Below are positions 34,238 through 43,789 of a stretch of DNA of 64,000 bases, in pieces. The DNA comes from Oscillatoriophycideae cyanobacterium NC_groundwater_1537_Pr4_S-0.65um_50_18 (GTDB lineage: Bacteria; Cyanobacteriota; Cyanobacteriia; Elainellales; Elainellaceae): assembly GCA_016208305.1 (NCBI GenBank), contig JACQYI010000036.1:140481-204480 (forward strand), written 5' to 3'. The notes under the pieces are model-generated. The model worked only from the letters and a program-made list of their open reading frames with translations, did no database searches and was not told where the DNA came from. How positions within the stretch are numbered: position 1 is the stretch's first letter; each line of letters begins with the position of its first letter. Both the position numbers and the translations under genes were made by a program.

Positions 34238-35644
34238 TTACCCTCCTAGTCCTGCGGCCAAATTCCGCGCGTTCTGGCTCGCTATGCCAAATTGCGGATC
34301 AATTTCTAGTGCCTTTTGAGCCTGGGTTTGTGCTTGTGCGGTGTTGCCAAGCGCCTTGTTAATTTCAGCAGCGCGGTCATAGAGGTTGGCATCGCGAATG
34401 CCTGTGGCGATCGCTTCCTGAATGACCTGCTGCGCCTGTTGCAGCTTGCCATTGGCCGAGAGTGCCCAAGCATAGGTACTCAACGTTTCGGCATCGCGGC
34501 GAATCTTAACCTCAGCCTCCATCAAAGGCAGTGCTGCGGCAATGTCCTGTGGATTGCCGCGTTCTAGCAGAAGCCGAGCCAAATCGCGCCGATGCCCGAA
34601 GGCTGCCGCTTCTTCTGTTCCCGTTGTCTGCCGGAGTAAAGATTCGGCTTGTGACCAGAGGGTTTGAGCCTGGGTGTCGTTGCCTTGCAGCCGTTGGATA
34701 CGGGCTTGTCCGCGCAAGATTAGCGAATCGAAGACTCTCGGCGTGCCTCTAGAGGTTGCCATGATATCGGCATAGTGGCGATCGGCTGCCCCATAGTCTC
34801 CCTGCCGGATTTTGAGCTGCGCCAGATTGAGGAGCGCGATCGGCAATCCGGGCTGGATGCGGAGGGCTTCGCGGTACAGCGCTTCGGCTTGGGCTAAGTC
34901 GCCTCGCTCATAGTAAAACCGACCTAGCAGCGTGCGGGTACGCGCTGAGCCAGTTAGCTCTCCAGGTTCCTCATTGGCGATCGCATCCTGAAAACTTTGC
35001 AAGGCTTCTGCATCTTTGCCCTGAGCCGTTTTAACCAGTGCCCGCAGGGTCAGAGAGCTAACGCTAGGCAGGATGTCAACCCATTGATCAACAGCCTGAC
35101 TCGCAATCTCTAACCTGCCCATTGCTAGATTAGAAGTGACTTGAATACCAATGGCCTCTTTGTTCCCTGGCTCTTGTGCCGCCAGCTTTAGCGCACCCGT
35201 AAAGTCATGTTTAGATTCGGCCACTCGTGCCAACAGCATCAGCGCATCAGAGTTGCCAAAGGGTAAACTCGATAGCGATCGCTGAGCCGATTGTTCTGCC
35301 AACAAATACCAATTGCCTTCGCCTGTGATCCTAGCCATCTGAAGATAGGCAGTAGCTAGCGAAGACTGACTCAAAACGCTAGTTGAATCTTGGCGTAATC
35401 GCTCTTGATGCAGCGCAATTTCTTGTTCAATCCGCGCGATCGGATTTTCCATCCGTTCAGCAGACTCAAAATAGCGATAGCGATAAGGTACGGCTGGCTG
35501 ATGCCAAAAACGGCTGGTCGCAGCCTCTAGACTCGACTGAAAATTAGATTGCGTTGCCACCAAAACGGTGGAGGCGATCGGTAGTCCTAGCAGCAAGGTG
35601 AGCCAAAAGGAACTAAGACGATGAGGAAGAATAAGCTGCTTCAT
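34238..35644 (-). CDS. Membrane-anchored/exported TPR protein
   Basis: 468 residues. An N-terminal hydrophobic segment (WLTLLLGLPIASTVLV) directs export. Several TPR motifs follow, the clearest being ARTLLGRFYYERGDLAQAEA with YREALRIQPGLPIALLNLAQ, and NLYDRAAEINKALGNTAQAQ near the end. It probably scaffolds periplasmic proteins. It sits between the DUF4331 gene (upstream) and the transporter gene (3 nt downstream), an arrangement that points to a shared function. Confidence 0.8.
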   Translation of the reverse strand: MKQLILPHRLSSFWLTLLLGLPIASTVLVATQSNFQSSLEAATSRFWHQPAVPYRYRYFESAERMENPIARIEQEIALHQERLRQDSTSVLSQSSLATAYLQMARITGEGNWYLLAEQSAQRSLSSLPFGNSDALMLLARVAESKHDFTGALKLAAQEPGNKEAIGIQVTSNLAMGRLEIASQAVDQWVDILPSVSSLTLRALVKTAQGKDAEALQSFQDAIANEEPGELTGSARTRTLLGRFYYERGDLAQAEALYREALRIQPGLPIALLNLAQLKIRQGDYGAADRHYADIMATSRGTPRVFDSLILRGQARIQRLQGNDTQAQTLWSQAESLLRQTTGTEEAAAFGHRRDLARLLLERGNPQDIAAALPLMEAEVKIRRDAETLSTYAWALSANGKLQQAQQVIQEAIATGIRDANLYDRAAEINKALGNTAQAQTQAQKALEIDPQFGIASQNARNLAAGLGG

Positions 35645-35737
35645 ACATATGTTTAGATCAATGATTTAGATCAATGATTTGCATCCATGATCAGAATGCG
35701 AATGAACTCAAAGGGGGTGTAGGGGCGTTGTCCCCAC

Positions 35738-35756
35738 GCAGGGGTTCCACCCCTGC
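35738..35756. repeat. Short hairpin GCAGGGGT-TCC-ACCCCTGC
   Basis: A perfect 8-bp stem with a 3-nt loop, inside a G/C-rich intergenic stretch (35711-35760) of the type common in cyanobacterial spacers. It resembles a tRNA T-arm by chance only; no acceptor or anticodon stem surrounds it. Confidence 0.45.
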
Positions 35757-35785
35757 ACCCGTTCATCACTTGTGAAGGATCGCTA

Positions 35786-35833
35786 TATGAAATTTATTTT
35801 GAGAGGCGCGCGCCTCTCAAAATAAATTTCATA
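35786..35833. repeat. Perfect 48-bp palindrome (dispersed hairpin, copy 2)
   Basis: Two 23-nt arms (left arm begins TATGAAATTTATTTTGAGAG) flank a 2-nt CG centre; all 23 pairs are exact. The outer 16 nt equal those of the palindrome at 750-797, while the centres differ, so the family is defined by its outer arms. It lies between the DUF4331 and TPR genes on their shared transcript, where it would form a very stable hairpin. Confidence 0.85.
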
Positions 35834-35870
35834 GCCGGATTGAGCCAGCCTTTTAGCTGAATAGCAGACG

Positions 35871-37172
35871 CTAGTTCGGCGTGGCTAGATAGGGGAAGTT
35901 GCTCAGCACAGGCTGATGACCCTGTCCGGGGTTGCCGGGAGTCCCTGCGTAGGAGACGTTGTCTGTGGTCACTGCACCGTTACTCAAGAGCGACAGCGCT
36001 ACATCGATCACATCATCCTCCAGCTTTCGGCCTCGGATGGGCGCGCCTAGACTATTGAGCGCATTGGCAAACCCGCTTGCCCCCGTGGTGTCAAACCGCA
36101 TGACATCGGGCAGCAGAGCCTTCAGCAATGCGGCGGTGCGAGCATCACTATTGCCCAAAGCCTTCAACGTGCCTTTGGCTTCCGTGATGACTCTGCCCAC
36201 AGCCCCGGTCGTGACTCGCGTGGGCTGCGCTCGGTTATAAGCTGCCAAATTGGTTTGGGTCAGGATCAGCGCTTCGTTAATACCGGGACGGCCAAACTGC
36301 TCCATTTGCTCAAATCTCCCAGTTCTGGCATTGGGAATCGCGATCGTAGTCCAGGCATCAAAGGTGGTTGCTTGGGTACCGCTTTGCAGCAGTCTCCGAG
36401 GGATGCGCACCACGATCGAGTTGACGTTGTAGTCTTTCGTAAAATCTTGAGCGGTTTCTGGAGTGCGGAATCCAACGCTAGGCCCTAATCCAGCTAAACC
36501 CGCTCGTACCCGGAAGAACTGATCAACGTCAAAAAAGAAGGGATCTTCTCGCAGTCCAGCAAAGATGTCGAGCGTGACACCATTGACCTTTACCGAGTTG
36601 ACGATAGGAGAACCAGCAGAAGTAATAGGTGTGGTGAGAATTCCTCTCCCAGCCGTGGTTTGAGAGATTGTGCGGGACTTGTTGCCCTCAATCACCGTTA
36701 TGCTCAACCGCTGCTGAAAGTTTCTATTGGGTTGAGAAAAGGTAAAGCGCAACGTGATGTTGGGATTGCCCGTAGGAATCGCATCATTGTTGCTGACTCG
36801 GGACAGTTTGAGATCGTACTGAGCTTGGTTACTGAAAAAATACTGCTGACGCGCCAGCGATCGCGGATTGGTATTGATCGCAAAAATCAGATCGTCCGCT
36901 TTAGCATTTGGGTTCTGATCGATTTCTCGAAAGGCATACAGATCCGTCAAACTTAGGGCACGACTGCGCGTATCAATGTCCCCATCATCGTGATCAGAGG
37001 CTTGAATCACAGGAGGTTTAACGGCAGTTGCTGTCACGCCCAAAGCGACCAATGCCACTGCTAGAGCAGAAGCAGTGAGGCCCAGCTTCATCCCACGCTT
37101 GGGGGCTTGCGCTCTCTGGAATAGAGAATGCCATAGGGCGATCGGAATATTACGTTTCGGCTGAGTCGCCAT
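35871..37172 (-). CDS. DUF4331 family secreted protein
   Basis: 433 residues. A long basic N-terminus precedes a hydrophobic signal (LTASALAVALVALGVTATAV). The mature start VIQASDHDDGDIDTRSRALS and LTDLYAFREIDQNPNAKADD are the DUF4331 signature; the Asp/His cluster SDHDDGD is a likely metal-binding site. The rest is beta-rich, with the conserved C-terminal DDVIDVALSLLSNGAVT. DUF4331 proteins have no assigned function. It is first in a cluster with the TPR protein and the His-rich NicO-type transporter, which makes a metal-handling role attractive but unproven. Confidence 0.85.
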   Translation of the reverse strand: MATQPKRNIPIALWHSLFQRAQAPKRGMKLGLTASALAVALVALGVTATAVKPPVIQASDHDDGDIDTRSRALSLTDLYAFREIDQNPNAKADDLIFAINTNPRSLARQQYFFSNQAQYDLKLSRVSNNDAIPTGNPNITLRFTFSQPNRNFQQRLSITVIEGNKSRTISQTTAGRGILTTPITSAGSPIVNSVKVNGVTLDIFAGLREDPFFFDVDQFFRVRAGLAGLGPSVGFRTPETAQDFTKDYNVNSIVVRIPRRLLQSGTQATTFDAWTTIAIPNARTGRFEQMEQFGRPGINEALILTQTNLAAYNRAQPTRVTTGAVGRVITEAKGTLKALGNSDARTAALLKALLPDVMRFDTTGASGFANALNSLGAPIRGRKLEDDVIDVALSLLSNGAVTTDNVSYAGTPGNPGQGHQPVLSNFPYLATPN

Positions 37173-37443
37173 CTCGGTTGTCTCCTTCAGACTGAAGATT
37201 GCGATTCATCCATTCTCGATAGATGCACAAAAGCCAACTCAGCAGCTAGCTTAGCTGGTGAAACCAAGGGTTCTCTCCGCTGGTGGATAGCCAATGGGTT
37301 ACTCAGTGATTTCTAGGAGATGAATGAATGCTGTCGTAGAAACATACGAGAATCCCCCCTAGTCGGATTGCAGTAATTTGAGTATTGGGTGGGTGAGCAG
37401 ATGGGAAACCAATAGCGTTACTAGAACGCCACACGCTGGAAAT

Positions 37444-37492
37444 GGTAGACGGGTAGATGGGCGAATGGAAAACTTTCATCCACCCGTCTACC
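37444..37492. repeat. Inverted minisatellite hairpin (GGGTAGAT-type heptamers)
   Basis: GGTAGACGGGTAGATG (37444-37459) pairs with CATCCACCCGTCTACC (37477-37492) at 15 of 16 positions. The flanks hold further degenerate 7-8-bp units (GGGTGGGT at 37387, CATCCACCC at 37493). A similar unit occurs at 44816. This is the heptamer-repeat class typical of filamentous cyanobacteria. 37173-37772 shows no supported gene otherwise. Confidence 0.65.
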
Positions 37493-37772
37493 CATCCACC
37501 CGCCAACTAGGGTTGTGTGGCGCACTCCGCACATCACACAGTTCAGCTTTTGGAAAATAAAAGAAATTTTCGTGCAGAAGAAACAAAGGCTAACCGCATA
37601 GCCACACGACAGCTCGATCACTCTGCAAAGGTGGCTACACCCTCAACTGAATATCGTCAGCAATGACTTTGTGGGCGAAACTCTGCATTTCCCCCGCAAA
37701 AAACCATCTGAAGCAGGATCAGAAGACGGTAGAGTCTGCTGAGTGATCCCATAGCGTCCAGCGATACTGGCC

Positions 37773-38270
37773 TCAGGATGTTTCTTGAACCGCTGAGCTA
37801 GGAATAAACATTCTCTGCGGAACTAGAGTCATTCTGGCGCGAGTTCTCAACCGCTTGCACAGCCTTAACTCTCTACCTTGGCGATTCCAGTACACTTGGT
37901 CAAAAACCTGATGCAGGATAAATAAGCCTCTACCGCAGTCGTCAAGCTCGTCAATGGTGTGACGATTTTCATCTGGGTTAACACCACAAGAGCAGCCTGG
38001 AGCAAATCCAACGCCTTGGTCAGTGATGATCCACCAGTATTGATTTTCATGGGAAAAGAACTCAACCGCGATCGTCTTGCCGGGATCTAGGTTGTTGCCA
38101 TGCTTGACTGCATTAACAAGTGCCTCTTGCAGTCCAAGGCGAAGGTCAGGCTGTAGACCAGCTGGCACATCAGCCAATAACAGATCCAAAACAGGGCACA
38201 AATGAAGAGTGGAGGCAAAACTGACAGTGCCCCACTTGCGACCTACCGGACGCAGTGAGATAGCAATCAC
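37773..38270 (-). CDS. RsbW-like anti-sigma regulatory kinase (GHKL ATPase)
   Basis: 165 residues with a single GHKL ATPase domain. N box: LGLQEALVNAVKHGNN; G1: ITDQGVGFAPG; G2: DDCGRGLFILHQVFD. The FSHENQYWWI strand lies between. This composition, without sensor or HisKA domain, fits anti-sigma factor kinases of the RsbW/SpoIIAB type, which bind a sigma factor and phosphorylate an STAS-domain antagonist. No antagonist or sigma gene is adjacent. Cytosolic. Confidence 0.83.
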   Translation of the reverse strand: MIAISLRPVGRKWGTVSFASTLHLCPVLDLLLADVPAGLQPDLRLGLQEALVNAVKHGNNLDPGKTIAVEFFSHENQYWWIITDQGVGFAPGCSCGVNPDENRHTIDELDDCGRGLFILHQVFDQVYWNRQGRELRLCKRLRTRARMTLVPQRMFIPSSAVQETS

Positions 38271-39269
38271 TCAGACAACCTCAGAGCTTTAGACTGAATC
38301 ATCAACAGATCAAAACGCAGCATCGCTAAAGACCTTATGAAACCCTTTATGAAACCGTAGAGCGATCGTTCACATCCACCTAAACTTCTGTCCGTATCAG
38401 CGAGAAGCGGTCTAAATAAGGCAATGGCAGACTAGACCTTAAGCAAAATCTTGGGCGAACCTGATGGCACTGCGCGGGTAACTAAAACTTTGACTAAACT
38501 ACATACAATCATAGCATGTTCGAACTGATCGTCCATTTGTATGGATATGAAAGTGTATTTGCGCCACTGGCATGTTGCGCTGTGGCATTGAGGAGCGCTA
38601 CACAAATCCCTAAATAATTACTATTTCGATATAAAGATCAGGCATTGTTTAGTCTAATTGTGAATTTTTCTTGGAAGGGCATGAAGCGCTCTTTTCAAAA
38701 ACCCTATGCACAAAGTAAGCAACATTGTAAATCGCTGAGCGTAAATTGCTGAGATGTTCGGTGTAGTCTAAAAGACCTCTGGCGTGAAGTATTTCGTAGC
38801 GATTCACGCCTTCAACAAAGCGTTCATATCATAAAGATCTAAGCCTCACCTCAGAGCGTTCAAAGTTATTCGAGCAGCTTGATGCGAGCCTTTTTAAGCG
38901 CTGACTTCAAAATCAACTGTTCCAGAACTGGGTTGGGCGATCGCTGTGGTGTCTACCGCTCTAAATACATCGGAAATCTATAGATATCGACTTCTGTACG
39001 GCCGTATTACGTACCGTATAGATATGTTTTTTTAGTGAAATTTCAGTGAAAGTAGGTAGAAGTACTGGATTTCTCCAGTGGAAAATGCAAGTCTAGTACT
39101 CACAGGCTACAGACTCATAAAGATCAACGAGCTTGTGCTGTAGGCAGGGCTGCAAGAGTTCAACAGATTGACTTAAGTAGATTGCACTTAAGTAGAGTGA
39201 CTGAGGCAGATTAAGTTAAATGGTAGGTTTGACAAGTGGTCTTTACTGACCTTGTGAAGGAGAGTCCGA
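38271..39269. promoter_or_regulatory. 1-kb regulatory spacer upstream of the WecG-like gene
   Basis: No credible gene in 999 nt. TATAGATAT occurs twice in direct orientation (38979-38987 and 39017-39025) flanking the palindromes TACGGCCGTA and TACGTA (38997-39013). Just after it comes GTGAAATTTCAGTGAAA (39035-39051). The dense symmetric motifs suggest operators for one or more regulators. AAGGAG at 39258 is the ribosome site of the WecG-like gene. Confidence 0.4.
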
Positions 39270-40079
39270 ATGGGCAACGTTAAAATACTGAACGCATCTA
39301 TCGATAATCTTTCAATGATGGAGCTGCTAGAGAATCTCAAGCAAGGAGTTGTTTACACCCCTAATGTTGACCACCTTGTTAAGTTGCAAGCCGATCGTGA
39401 GTTCTTTAAAGCTTACAACATGGCTGATTTCAAAGTTTGCGATAGCAAAGTTCTATTTTATGTTTCTAAGCTACTAGGCTGTCCTATCAAAGAAAAAATT
39501 TCGGGTTCCGACTTATTCCCAGCTTTTTATTGCTACCACAAAAACAACGAAGCGATTAAGATTTTCCTTTTGGGCGCACGCGAGGGTGTAGCGGCAGAAG
39601 CCCAAAAAAGGATTAATGCCCAAATGGGGCGTCAAATGATTGTTGGTGCCCATTCTCCTTCGTTTGGATTTGAAAAGAACGAAGCGGAATGTCAGAGCCT
39701 GATTGAGAAAGTTAATGCATCAGGCGCGACGGTTTTAGCCGTTGGTGTGGGTGCCCCTAAGCAGGAAAAATTTATCCACAAGTATAGAGATGCTTTCAAA
39801 CATGTGGATATCTTTTTGGCGATCGGTGCAACGATCGACTTTGAAGCTGGAAATGTTGCCCGCGCACCCAAATGGATTAGCGAGTTAGGTCTAGAGTGGC
39901 TCTATCGTCTCATCTCAGAACCCCGTCGTCTTTGGAAGCGCTACTTGGTTGAGGGGCCTAAGTTCTTCTGGTTTGTTTTAATGCAGGCTTTGCATCTATA
40001 CACTGACCCTTTCGCGAGTGATGATGATGAACCAGGCAACGGCAGCTACAAAAGCATGGCCGAAATTATAGACGCTTAA
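39270..40079 (+). CDS. WecG/TagA/CpsF family glycosyltransferase (GT26)
   Basis: 269 residues, typical family length. Key blocks: VVYTPNVDHLVKLQADREFF, FKVCDSKVLFYVSKLLG (catalytic Asp region), SGSDLFPAFYCY, IKIFLLGAREGVAAEA, VLAVGVGAPKQEKFIHK and APKWISELGLEWLYRLISEP. These enzymes add ManNAc(A) or a related N-acetylhexosamine to a lipid-linked sugar in polysaccharide or teichoic-acid-like polymers. A hydrophobic segment near the C-terminus (FFWFVLMQALHLY) would attach it to the membrane. Strong AAGGAG before ATG and a long regulatory upstream region suggest controlled expression; exopolysaccharide synthesis is the likely context. Confidence 0.88.
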   Translation: MGNVKILNASIDNLSMMELLENLKQGVVYTPNVDHLVKLQADREFFKAYNMADFKVCDSKVLFYVSKLLGCPIKEKISGSDLFPAFYCYHKNNEAIKIFLLGAREGVAAEAQKRINAQMGRQMIVGAHSPSFGFEKNEAECQSLIEKVNASGATVLAVGVGAPKQEKFIHKYRDAFKHVDIFLAIGATIDFEAGNVARAPKWISELGLEWLYRLISEPRRLWKRYLVEGPKFFWFVLMQALHLYTDPFASDDDEPGNGSYKSMAEIIDA

Positions 40080-40141
40080 GTCTGGGGTTCGAGTCTAGAG
40101 TTCGAGTCTGGAACTTAAGTCTAGAACTGAGAAGATTTCTG

Positions 40142-40169
40142 CAAAAAATTGCCCGCATTATGCGGGCAA
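40142..40169 (-). terminator. Rho-independent terminator, leftward
   Basis: TTGCCCGCAT (40149-40158) and ATGCGGGCAA at the right form a 9-10-bp perfect stem with a tiny loop; on the minus strand it is followed by T6 (complement of A at 40143-40148). It ends leftward transcription from the DUF3172 gene before the WecG-like gene. Confidence 0.65.
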
Positions 40170-40241
40170 CCTGAGCGAAAAGCTCACACTACAGTTTTGA
40201 AATAGAGAAATTTCTAGAATTCTCCTTAGAGATTGTCTCCT

Positions 40242-40284
40242 AAGCCCTGAATTGCCCTAGCGCAGCTCAGGGCTTTTGCTTTTC
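40242..40284 (+). terminator. Rho-independent terminator of the WecG-like gene
   Basis: AAGCCCTGA (40242-40250) pairs exactly with TCAGGGCTT (40267-40275) around a 16-nt loop, followed by TTGCTTTTC. It lies 160 nt beyond the glycosyltransferase stop and reads rightward. Confidence 0.6.
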
Positions 40285-40409
40285 GATTTCAGTGTTTTGG
40301 TTTCAGCGTTTCGATTAATCGGCTCTCAAGCGTTAAGGCGCTTTCGCAGGCGTACAAGATACACCTCAAAAACGCCCTAATATTTAATGGTTTTTGCTGA
40401 AGAGAGAAG

Positions 40410-40994
40410 TTAGCGGAAATTGTCTAGATCAGATGGAGCGCCTGCTCCGGTTGCATCCAGAAATAGATTTCGAGCTGCATCGGTCTGGTAAATACAGTCA
40501 ATCTTGGGCTTATTCTCAGCATTGTCCAAATTGCCCGTAAAGCCAAAGGTATTCATCCGATTCTTACATTCGTTGGCTTCTTGAGAAGTGATGAGATTCT
40601 TGCCTTGCAAGACGCCCCAGTTGCTACTGCGAATCACGCATCCCGGCTGCATCCGAGGCTGGGAAATATAGGCATTAAAGGGGCTAAAGGTCATAAAAGC
40701 GCGAATATCTACCGTGATAGCGCTGGCACCGTACTGAAGACAAATCTCAGGGCTAGGTGCTTTTTGGTCAATGTCGTAGCGAGTTGTGATCGTCCCCTGC
40801 CCGGTGGTGGAAATCGTACTGAACGAGGTGCCAATAAATACACCCACAACAAAGACTGCTATCAGGATGGCGATCGTAGCAGAATTGAGGATTGAAGCTG
40901 GCTTGTTGGGGATGGGATCTCGGTCTGGCATACGTTCCGGCGATCGATCTGAATATCGGGACTCTCGGGGTGGCACTCTCGGTCTACGGGTCAT
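40410..40994 (-). CDS. DUF3172 family membrane protein
   Basis: 194 residues. A basic, Arg/Pro-rich, disordered cytosolic start (RRPRVPPRESRYSDRSPER) is followed by one transmembrane helix (ATIAILIAVFVVGVFIGTSF) and a soluble domain with four cysteines: SPEICLQYGASAITVDIRAF, PGCVIRSSNWGVL, EANECKNRMNTFGF and KIDCIYQTDAARNLFL. This is DUF3172, conserved in cyanobacteria and chloroplast-bearing eukaryotes, of unknown function. Conservation across oxygenic phototrophs suggests a thylakoid or plastid-related role. Confidence 0.85.
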   Translation of the reverse strand: MTRRPRVPPRESRYSDRSPERMPDRDPIPNKPASILNSATIAILIAVFVVGVFIGTSFSTISTTGQGTITTRYDIDQKAPSPEICLQYGASAITVDIRAFMTFSPFNAYISQPRMQPGCVIRSSNWGVLQGKNLITSQEANECKNRMNTFGFTGNLDNAENKPKIDCIYQTDAARNLFLDATGAGAPSDLDNFR

Positions 40995-41193
40995 AAGCGT
41001 TGATGATGATAAATACCTTGCAGCTATCCCTAAACATTCTATCTCAGCGAATTGGCAGATCCCAATTCAGATAGGGAGGAGCTGGGCTGCAAAAAACAAA
41101 CGACAAGTTTCAGGAAATCCGAGAGGATTTTTTGTATTGTGAGATACAAAACTGTCGAAATTAGAGGATTGCTGTAGGCAAAACTCAAGATTA

Positions 41194-42096
41194 ATGAGGC
41201 ACAGCAGCCCCAAGCCGTGTCAAACCAGTGTCAAAATGAATGCAGGTCTTCTCTGCAATTTTAACAGTCTCATGGTAGCCAGCTCTCAGTCCTCTCTCGA
41301 TAGGGGACAACCCTATAAGCGATCGCTTTTTCGCAGTATTTTGGCAGATAGTCTCACAGTGTTTTGGGGCGAATGGCTTGATCTGCGCGTGCGGGTGCTG
41401 CAAGTTGTGGCTTCCGGATTGGTTTCTCCCCTGATCTATATCTTAGGTTTTGGGCTGGGCTTAGGCAGTGCCATGAACGTCAAGCCTCCCGTGGGCGACA
41501 GTTACCTTCAGTTTATTCTGCCTGGAATGGTGGCATTGTCCTCAATGACCATCAGCTTTGGCGGCACGACTTTCTCCATTTGCGGCGAACGGCTTTACTC
41601 CAAAACATTTGAAGAGATTTTGCTACTGCCCGTCCACCCTTTGGCGCTGTTTCTGGGCAAGATGCTGGCGGGTGTAGTGCGGGGGCTAATGACTTCAGCT
41701 TCCGTACTGGCAATTGCGATCATTTTCACCCAAGAGCTGGGATTCATCAGCCCGCTGTTTTTGCTGCTGCTGCTGCTTAACTGCGCCGTTTTTTCGGGAT
41801 TAGGGGTGATCGTAGGGCTAAACGTCAAATCTTTAGAGGGCGTGGGTCTCCTCAACAATTTCCTCATTGTGCCCATGTCCTTCTTGGGAGCCACCTTTTT
41901 TGACCCTAGCACCTTGCCCGCTGCGCTCAAGTTCATTGTCTATCTGTTGCCCTTAACCTACACCAGTTTGGGATTACGAGCGGCTGTCTTTCAACCGCTG
42001 AGCCAATTTCCTTGGTATAGCATCCCGATTCTCTTAATAACTGCTATTGTCTTGGGGGCGATCGGCGCGTACCAGTTTGCACACCAGCAAGACTAA
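41194..42096 (+). CDS. ABC-2 type transporter permease
   Basis: Up to 300 residues with six predicted membrane segments, including VLQVVASGLVSPLIYILGFG, a VLAIAIIF segment, and FLLLLLLLNCAVFSGLGVIV. A typical ABC-2 motif is ERLYSKTFEEILLLPVHPLA. The first 26 residues look non-homologous, and an ATG at 41272 (274 residues) gives the usual family length; neither start has a good Shine-Dalgarno. The partner ATPase is not adjacent. Substrates of such permeases include polysaccharides, lipids and drugs; none can be chosen here. Confidence 0.82.
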   Translation: MRHSSPKPCQTSVKMNAGLLCNFNSLMVASSQSSLDRGQPYKRSLFRSILADSLTVFWGEWLDLRVRVLQVVASGLVSPLIYILGFGLGLGSAMNVKPPVGDSYLQFILPGMVALSSMTISFGGTTFSICGERLYSKTFEEILLLPVHPLALFLGKMLAGVVRGLMTSASVLAIAIIFTQELGFISPLFLLLLLLNCAVFSGLGVIVGLNVKSLEGVGLLNNFLIVPMSFLGATFFDPSTLPAALKFIVYLLPLTYTSLGLRAAVFQPLSQFPWYSIPILLITAIVLGAIGAYQFAHQQD

Positions 42097-42130
42097 AGCA
42101 TGTTTTAAAATGAGTCTACTTTTAAAGCGC

Positions 42131-42163
42131 GCCTGCCAGGTAAAGTAAGTTTGCCAGGCAGGC
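42131..42163. terminator. Hairpin 3' of the ABC-2 permease gene
   Basis: GCCTGCC (42131-42137) and GGCAGGC (42157-42163) pair exactly. There is no T tract, so it may only stabilise the transcript end. Confidence 0.35.
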
Positions 42164-42274
42164 TCAGGGCAATGCTCATAGCCGCACAGCGCCTCAAAGG
42201 TTGCTCCTCAATCTAGAGACTAGAGATTTCGAGTCTCTGCTTTACCCTTATTCTTCAGGATTTATTCTCCAATC

Positions 42275-43783
42275 ATGTCATCTGACGATCTCCGCTCGAC
42301 CCGCCTTGAAAAAGTTGATCAACTGCGCCAGCTGGGATTGACGCCTTTTGCCTATCGCTGGGAAATTACTCACCAGGCCGCAGCGTTGCAAACCCAGTAT
42401 GCTGACTTACCCAATGGCGAAGAGGTTGCGGTAGAAGTGGCGATCGCCGGACGTATTCTTATCCGGCGGGTGTTTGGCAAACTGGCTTTTTTCACGCTGC
42501 AAGATGAAACGGGCACAATTCAGCTTTATCTAGATAAAAAAAAGATTGAGGCAGAAATGGCAGAAATAGATTCTGCCGCTTTTGATCACCTGAAGCAGTT
42601 AACCGACATGGGCGACTTTTTGGGCGTCAAAGGTTCAATTAAGCGCACAGACAAAGGTGAACTCTCCGTTAGCGTGAGTCAGTACGCCATTTTGACGAAG
42701 TCTTTGCTGCCCCTACCCGACAAGTGGCATGGCATTACAGATGTCGAGAAACGCTACCGCCAGCGCTATGTCGATTTGATTGTCAATCCACAGGTGCGAG
42801 ACACCTTTCGCAAGCGCGCCCTAATTACGGCTGCCATTCGTCGATATCTCGATCGCCAGGGGTTTATCGAGATCGAAACGCCCATTTTACAGAGTGAGGC
42901 AGGCGGAGCCGATGCTCGACCGTTTATTACCTACCACAACACGCTAGAGATGACGCTATATCTGCGTATTGCCACTGAGCTACATCTCAAGCGGTTAATC
43001 GTGGGCGGCTTCGAAAAAGTATTTGAGATGGGTCGCATCTTTCGGAATGAAGGCGTCTCGACGCGGCACAACCCTGAATTTACGTCGATCGAGGTCTATC
43101 AAGCCTATGGCGACTACAACGACATGATGGTTTTGACCGAGGGCATCATTGTTGCTGCGGCTCAGGACGTGCTGTCAACGTTGCAAGTGACTTATCAAGG
43201 GGAGGCGATCGACCTTACTCCTCCCTGGCGTAGAGTGACGATGCACGACTTGGTTAAGGAGCATACGGGGCTAGATTTTACCCAGTTCCAGACCTTAGAA
43301 GAGGCTAGAGCTGCCGCCCAAAAAGTGGGGGTGCCTAACGTTGAGAAATGCCAGTCGATCGGCAAACTGCTCAGCGAAACCTTTGAAGAAAAGGTCGAGA
43401 CAACCTTAATTCAACCCACCTTTGTAACGGACTATCCCATCGAAGTCTCGCCTCTGGCAAAGCCCCATCGCAGCAAGCCCGGACTGGTTGAGCGATTTGA
43501 GCTATATATCGTCGGACGAGAAACGGCAAATGGCTACTCTGAGTTGACTGATCCTATCGATCAGCGTCAGCGCCTAGAAGCACAGGCTGCTCGCAAAGCG
43601 GCGGGCGATCTGGAGGCGCAAGGTGTGGATGAGGACTTCTTGACGGCTTTGGAATATGGTATGCCGCCAACGATGGGGATGGGGATGGGCATCGATCGCC
43701 TGGTCATGCTGTTGTGCGACTGCGCCAGCATTCGAGATGCGATCGCATTCCCATTGCTGAAGCCAGAGTTTTCTGAAGAATAG
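42275..43783 (+). CDS. lysS: Lysyl-tRNA synthetase, class II
   Basis: 502 residues, full length. The N-terminal OB-fold anticodon domain has [20 protein letters not shown]. The class II core follows: [20 protein letters not shown] (motif 1 region), [20 protein letters not shown] (motif 2) and [19 protein letters not shown] (motif 3). It charges tRNA-Lys in the cytosol. No truncation or odd residue seen. It follows the ABC-2 permease gene by 178 nt and probably has its own promoter. Confidence 0.96.
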   Translation: MSSDDLRSTRLEKVDQLRQLGLTPFAYRWEITHQAAALQTQYADLPNGEEVAVEVAIAGRILIRRVFGKLAFFTLQDETGTIQLYLDKKKIEAEMAEIDSAAFDHLKQLTDMGDFLGVKGSIKRTDKGELSVSVSQYAILTKSLLPLPDKWHGITDVEKRYRQRYVDLIVNPQVRDTFRKRALITAAIRRYLDRQGFIEIETPILQSEAGGADARPFITYHNTLEMTLYLRIATELHLKRLIVGGFEKVFEMGRIFRNEGVSTRHNPEFTSIEVYQAYGDYNDMMVLTEGIIVAAAQDVLSTLQVTYQGEAIDLTPPWRRVTMHDLVKEHTGLDFTQFQTLEEARAAAQKVGVPNVEKCQSIGKLLSETFEEKVETTLIQPTFVTDYPIEVSPLAKPHRSKPGLVERFELYIVGRETANGYSELTDPIDQRQRLEAQAARKAAGDLEAQGVDEDFLTALEYGMPPTMGMGMGIDRLVMLLCDCASIRDAIAFPLLKPEFSEE

Positions 43784-43789
43784 CAGCCA

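Noticed and set aside
35711..35765. tRNA-like segment (GGGTTCCACCCC)
   Set aside because: Only one hairpin resembles a T-arm; there is no acceptor stem, D-arm or anticodon arm.
37303..37621. Overlapping short ORFs on both strands in the minisatellite region
   Set aside because: Low-complexity frames created by the heptamer repeats; no conservation signal or ribosome sites.
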